A stretch of DNA of 64,000 nucleotides, from assembly GCA_023400235.1 (NCBI GenBank), contig JAEXFI010000048.1:62001-126000 (forward strand), written 5' to 3'. Shown in pieces: positions 60,942-64,000 of the stretch (within the stretch, counting starts at the first letter, position 1; the number at the start of each line of letters is the position of its first letter). Made by a program: the position numbers and the translations under genes. The stretch is from Bacillota bacterium. Lineage in GTDB: Bacteria > Bacillota > Clostridia > Acetivibrionales > DSM-1351. The notes beneath the pieces are model-generated. The model made no database searches. It was not told where the DNA came from and saw only the letters and a list, made by a program, of their open reading frames with translations.

Positions 60942-61589
60942 TTAATTCCATATAAGCACCTTGTTTGTAGTGGGTCTGAAGCCGCTGCACGGGTTGTTTA
61001 TCTGCGGGCAGTTGCTTATGAGCAGCATGGTGTCATTCAACGCCTCAAATTCAACATATGAACCGGGGCTTGAAATGCCGTCCATGAATTCAAACCTTCC
61101 GTCGGAAAGCTTTAGTATCTGGGCAAACAAATTTATGTTTGGAACCAGGTCCGCCTTGGAATACCTTTCGCCATGCCCTGCAAGCTGCAAAATAAAGCTG
61201 TCCCTGCAGGTCTTCATGTGAAGGGTGTGATGTCCATACCTTACGGTGTTGCTTTCCGTGGCGCAGGCACCACCCATTGTGTCATGGCAGGTACAGGTAT
61301 CCGCCACCATTTTGAGCAGCTCCTTTCCTGATTCTGTAACAAATACAGTACCTGCATTTATATACAGCTTTTTTTGCCTGACAATCGTTTGAGTTGCACT
61401 GTAGTGGTCCTCCGGATTGTGCAGGTCGTAAATCAAAAGATCCAGGCCCTGATTGCCCTCCAGGTCGATTATTCTCAGTGTCTGGCCCTTCCGCAGTGGA
61501 TGCATCCACCCCTCTCCGGCAGGTATGAGTTCCTCATATACGGCATCCCTCGGCTCCTTTTTGCTTAGAGTCTTTTCAAATTGAATCAT
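60942..61589 (-). CDS. DUF1989 protein, carboxyguanidine deiminase CgdB-like
   Basis: A 215-residue DUF1989 protein (urea carboxylase-associated family). Diagnostic stretches: 'GWMHPLRKGQTLRIIDLEGNQGLDLLIYD', 'CTCHDTMGGACATESNTVRYG' with clustered Cys and His for metal binding, and 'LLISNCPQINNPCSGF'. In characterised systems two DUF1989 subunits remove ammonia from carboxyguanidine to give allophanate. It is closely similar to the protein at 62318-62998 and follows a 239-residue partner gene by 12 bp. GGGGTGG precedes the ATG at 61589. Confidence 0.82.
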   Translation of the reverse strand: MIQFEKTLSKKEPRDAVYEELIPAGEGWMHPLRKGQTLRIIDLEGNQGLDLLIYDLHNPEDHYSATQTIVRQKKLYINAGTVFVTESGKELLKMVADTCTCHDTMGGACATESNTVRYGHHTLHMKTCRDSFILQLAGHGERYSKADLVPNINLFAQILKLSDGRFEFMDGISSPGSYVEFEALNDTMLLISNCPQINNPCSGFRPTTNKVLIWN

Positions 61590-61601
61590 AGCTTCCACCC
61601 C

Positions 61602-62321
61602 TTATATTCCCAGCAACAAATCATATTCCCAGGTATTTTCAAACGCCCTTTTAGTATATTCCGAATAATTTACGCAAAAGTCCTGTTCATCAGCCCTGGC
61701 AGCAGGTAAAACCTCTATTCTTACAGGAACCGAGGGATAGCTTGCCGCTTCATCCATGGGATTTGGCGTGTTTGACAAAACAATATATACATCCATTTCT
61801 GTCCTTATAGCAACCGTCGCTCCCCTTTTACAGTGGTCTTTGCAAAAGCTCAGGCTGCCCACCTCATCTGCCTCCACCCTGGAGAAAAAATTCACGGGAG
61901 GCATCAAATCCCTTTTGCTCATTCCATTCTTTATAAGCTCATTGATAAAATTCTCCTGGCCTGCTTTCAAATAGTCGTTTCCCTGCTTTTGGTAGCAGGT
62001 AAAGCCATATTTTTCGTCTGTCATTTTTCTGGTGGTATAGCCTGCTATGCTGTCATGCCAGCCCAGATCGTCTTCAACTATGCTTGCCATGGCCCGTCCG
62101 CAGTCGCTGATAATGGCATGGCCTTTTTTCAGATAAAAGGTATGCTGAGCCTTCAAGGTATCCGGTGCATTATAGTGCTCGCTGAGATTTCTAACGTTGT
62201 ACAAAAGCATTCCCAGGTTTGCTCCGTCCCCCTCCGCCGTAAAGCGAATGAGGCGGTTCTTGCAGATATTGCCCGACCATCTGTCTCCGGGCATCAGTAC
62301 TTTTTGCCAGATTGCACTCAT
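61602..62321 (-). CDS. DUF1989 protein, carboxyguanidine deiminase CgdA-like
   Basis: A 239-residue DUF1989 protein, the second CgdA-like copy. Stretches shared with the gene at 63014: 'LMPGDRWSGNICKNRLIRF', 'EDDLGWHDSIAGYTTRKM', 'TEMDVYIVLSNTPNPMDE' and a C-terminal 'FENTWEYDLLLG'. It should form a complex with the shorter DUF1989 partner. The ATG at 62321 is preceded by AAGGAGG and overlaps the upstream stop codon (ATGA); the longer frame is not needed. Confidence 0.82.
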   Translation of the reverse strand: MSAIWQKVLMPGDRWSGNICKNRLIRFTAEGDGANLGMLLYNVRNLSEHYNAPDTLKAQHTFYLKKGHAIISDCGRAMASIVEDDLGWHDSIAGYTTRKMTDEKYGFTCYQKQGNDYLKAGQENFINELIKNGMSKRDLMPPVNFFSRVEADEVGSLSFCKDHCKRGATVAIRTEMDVYIVLSNTPNPMDEAASYPSVPVRIEVLPAARADEQDFCVNYSEYTKRAFENTWEYDLLLGI

Positions 62322-62998
62322 ATTGCGGCCTCCTTCCTCTGGGTTTCGTGCTGTTCCCAGATAATCACATGCACCGGCGTGGGATTGTATGCGTTGCAGG
62401 GATTGTTTATCTGGGGACAGTTGCTTATGAGAATCAAGGTATCGCATAAAGCCTTCATTTCCACATAATACCCCGGTGCCGAAAGACCATCGTCAAACTT
62501 CAAGGTTCCCTCTTCTGTAACCGGTACATTCATAAAAAAATTTATATTGGGAGCCAGGTCACGCTTTCCCATGGTTTCACTGTTTTTAGCAAGCTGGAGC
62601 ATAAAGGAGTCCCGGCAGTTGTGCATAAACATTTTATCTCTGGAATATCTCACCGTATTGCTCTGGGAAGAACATGCCCCTCCAAGGGTGTCATGCCTGC
62701 CGCATAAATCTGCGGTGATTTCCAGCAGTGGCTTGCCCGACTCGGCTCTCAGTATGCTCCCAGTAGTCAGGTAGATATTTTCCTGAGCTGCAATCGTAGC
62801 AACAGCACTATAATGGTCCTGTGGATTATGTAAATCATAAAAGGTGGTATCCACTGCCTGATTGCCTCCCAAATCTATTATCCTAAGGCTCTGTCCCTTC
62901 AATAGTTCATGCATCCAGCCGTCTCCCGCCAGAATTGTTTCTTCATATACGGCATCCTCCACCTTCAGGGTGCTCTCTTTCTTGATAAAACCTGCCAT
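62318..62998 (-). CDS. DUF1989 protein, carboxyguanidine deiminase CgdB-like
   Basis: A 226-residue DUF1989 protein, first CgdB-like copy, with 'GWMHELLKGQSLRIIDLGGNQAVDTTFYD', 'LCGRHDTLGGACSSQSNTVRYS' and 'LILISNCPQINNPCNAY'. It pairs with the first gene of the operon, 16 bp upstream. GGAGGGG precedes the ATG. It probably acts in carboxyguanidine deamination, giving allophanate for the hydrolase at the end of the operon. Confidence 0.84.
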   Translation of the reverse strand: MAGFIKKESTLKVEDAVYEETILAGDGWMHELLKGQSLRIIDLGGNQAVDTTFYDLHNPQDHYSAVATIAAQENIYLTTGSILRAESGKPLLEITADLCGRHDTLGGACSSQSNTVRYSRDKMFMHNCRDSFMLQLAKNSETMGKRDLAPNINFFMNVPVTEEGTLKFDDGLSAPGYYVEMKALCDTLILISNCPQINNPCNAYNPTPVHVIIWEQHETQRKEAAI

Positions 62999-63013
62999 AC
63001 TGTCCCCTCCTGT

Positions 63014-63733
63014 TCACCAGCCAAGTAAATTAATATAGTCCCAGGTATTCTGAAAGGCCCTGTAGTTTTCCGGTCTGAAATTGATGCAATAGTCGTTCAG
63101 CTCCACCTCCGGAGCCTGAAAAACTTCTACGGTTACCGGCACAGACGGATAACCAGTTCTTTTGTCCAGCGGATTAGGCGTATTTGACAATATGAGGATG
63201 ACATCCATTTCAGTTCTCAAAGTGACAGCAGCTCCTTTTTTGCAATGATTTTCGTCATAGTGCATGCTTCCGTCCTCCTGGCAGTAGACCCTGGAAAACA
63301 AATTTACACAGGGCACCAGGTCCCTTATGCCCAGATTATTTCTTACCAGCTCAACGGCAAAGTTCTCTTCACCGCTCTTAAGCCAATCGTTTCCAGCCTC
63401 CTGATATTTTGTTTCTCCATATTTCTCATCGGTAGCCAGCCGTGTGGTGTGTCCTGAAATGCTGTCATGCCAGCCCAGGCTGTCTTCCACAATGCTGGCA
63501 AGTACTCTTCCGTTATCGCTCAGAAGTATGTTTCCCTTTGTCAGACAGGCACAGTGCTGGGCCTTCAGTGTATCAGGCATATTGTATCTTTCAGAAGAGT
63601 CCCTCATGTTATATATAAGCATGGACAGATTGGCACCGGCTTCCTCAGCCCTGAACTTCAGGTATCTTTCTTTTCCGATGTTTCCTGACCACTTCTCGCC
63701 CGGCTTTAAGGTCTTAGTCCAAATACTTTTCAT
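63014..63733 (-). CDS. DUF1989 protein, carboxyguanidine deiminase CgdA-like
   Basis: The first gene of the nitrogen operon, 239 residues, CgdA-like: 'LKPGEKWSGNIGKERYLKF', 'EDSLGWHDSISGHTTRLATDEKYG', 'TEMDVILILSNTPNPLDKRTGYP' and the terminal 'FQNTWDYINLLG'. AAAGGAGG lies seven bases before the ATG. Transcription should depend on read-through of the leader terminator at 63772-63805. Confidence 0.84.
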   Translation of the reverse strand: MKSIWTKTLKPGEKWSGNIGKERYLKFRAEEAGANLSMLIYNMRDSSERYNMPDTLKAQHCACLTKGNILLSDNGRVLASIVEDSLGWHDSISGHTTRLATDEKYGETKYQEAGNDWLKSGEENFAVELVRNNLGIRDLVPCVNLFSRVYCQEDGSMHYDENHCKKGAAVTLRTEMDVILILSNTPNPLDKRTGYPSVPVTVEVFQAPEVELNDYCINFRPENYRAFQNTWDYINLLGW

Positions 63734-63771
63734 TATCTTACCTCCTTTTACAATTTAATCCATAAAATTGA

Positions 63772-63805
63772 ATAAAAAAAATAACAAACAGTGTTGTTTG
63801 TTATT
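63772..63805 (-). terminator. Intrinsic terminator in the leader of the nitrogen operon
   Basis: A perfect 11-base-pair stem (63780-63790 with 63795-63805) and four-base loop, followed on the minus strand by a run of Ts, lies about 40 bp before the first start codon. Placed between promoter and gene, it can only serve as an attenuator. Confidence 0.88.
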
Positions 63806-63872
63806 GTGCTTCACATACAAACGCGGCCGTCTTACCCATACCACGTTGTATGCAACAGTATTTAAATGTTGC
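63806..63872 (-). promoter_or_regulatory. Candidate riboswitch aptamer (guanidine-related, class uncertain)
   Basis: Between promoter and leader terminator the minus-strand RNA folds into GCAACA/TGTTGC (hairpin 63852-63872) and, directly adjacent, an ACATACAA/TTGTATG stem (63813-63820 with 63846-63852) whose loop contains GGGTAAGACGGCC. AUAC in the first loop could pair with GUAU in the second, a kissing interaction. Compact two-hairpin, kissing-loop aptamers before terminators are described for guanidine-IV (mepA) RNAs. The identity is inferred from structure and downstream genes only. Confidence 0.5.
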
Positions 63873-63876
63873 TTAA

Positions 63877-63905
63877 AGTATATTACAATACCCTATGGAC
63901 TACAA
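63877..63905 (-). promoter_or_regulatory. Predicted promoter of the guanidine/urea operon
   Basis: On the minus strand TTGTAG (63900-63905) and TATACT (63877-63882) are separated by 17 bp. The start of transcription would fall just before the first leader hairpin. Confidence 0.6.
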
Positions 63906-63931
63906 TTGAACCAAATACTGATTTTTTACAC

Positions 63932-63980
63932 ATAAATAGAACTTTAGGAGAATAAGCAATACTCCTAAAGTTCTATTTAT
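63932..63980. terminator. Perfect 19-bp hairpin upstream of the operon
   Basis: Arms 63932-63950 and 63962-63980 pair perfectly around an 11-base loop. It may end a transcript entering from the right or one leaving to the right; U tracts on both sides are weak. Confidence 0.55.
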
Positions 63981-64000
63981 CTATTCTCTTAGTATTATTT

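Noticed and set aside
63806..63872. Guanidine-I (ykkC), guanidine-II or ANTAR-type leader
   Set aside because: The conserved sequence blocks I know for guanidine-I and the paired ACGR loops of guanidine-II are missing, as are ANTAR hexaloops.

Overview
The window comes from a strictly anaerobic, low-to-moderate GC Gram-positive bacterium of the cellulosome-forming clostridia (Ruminiclostridium/Acetivibrio type). The evidence is four secreted proteins with type I dockerins (a CE2-like esterase, a GH5 and a GH9 glycosidase, and a cytochrome c-like protein), a trimeric NADH-linked [FeFe]-hydrogenase, AGGAGG ribosome binding sites and dense operons. No rRNA, tRNA, CRISPR array, transposase or prophage was seen.

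Layout. 1-0.6 kb: the end of a 2-hydroxyacid dehydrogenase gene. 0.8-4.9 kb: hydABC hydrogenase, with an altered iron-sulfur ligand pattern in HydB. 5.2-9.5 kb: small housekeeping or unknown genes (DUF6882, WYL, AIM24) and an MFS transporter whose leader carries two strong hairpins. 9.9-29.1 kb: a one-directional biosynthetic gene cluster. It encodes two carrier proteins, three BtrH-like cysteine-protease-fold acyltransferases, a BtrJ-like ATP-grasp ligase, a BtrK-like PLP decarboxylase, an acyl-AMP ligase, a type II thioesterase, two glycosyltransferases, a small-molecule kinase, a nucleotidyltransferase, an extracytoplasmic 5'-nucleotidase, an ABC-2 exporter and a GAF-LuxR regulator broken at an A9 tract. 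This resembles the butirosin side-chain and closthioamide logic (amide bonds made on carrier proteins without NRPS modules), but the gene set matches neither pathway.

29-41 kb: a lipoprotein, tRNA-dihydrouridine synthase, M29 aminopeptidase, a holin-like protein, cellulosomal and glycosidase genes with an AraC regulator, and a chorismatase. 41.5-46.5 kb: a CcmF-type haem lyase followed directly by a secreted protein with a CxxCH haem site, Ig/PKD-like modules and a dockerin. It is therefore predicted to be a c-type cytochrome attached to the cellulosome, which is the most surprising gene pair here. 46.6-51.4 kb: GH9, radical SAM and small membrane genes.

51.6-63.7 kb: a guanidine/urea nitrogen-scavenging operon. 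In transcription order it holds four DUF1989 proteins (two tandem pairs), two NifI-like P-II proteins, a NitT/TauT-type ABC importer, a urea/guanidine carboxylase and allophanate hydrolase. It is preceded by a promoter, a compact two-hairpin leader and an intrinsic terminator, which is the layout of a riboswitch attenuator. A tandem 106-bp structured repeat lies between the transporter and carboxylase genes.

All family assignments come from reading motifs in the translated sequence; no database search was run.
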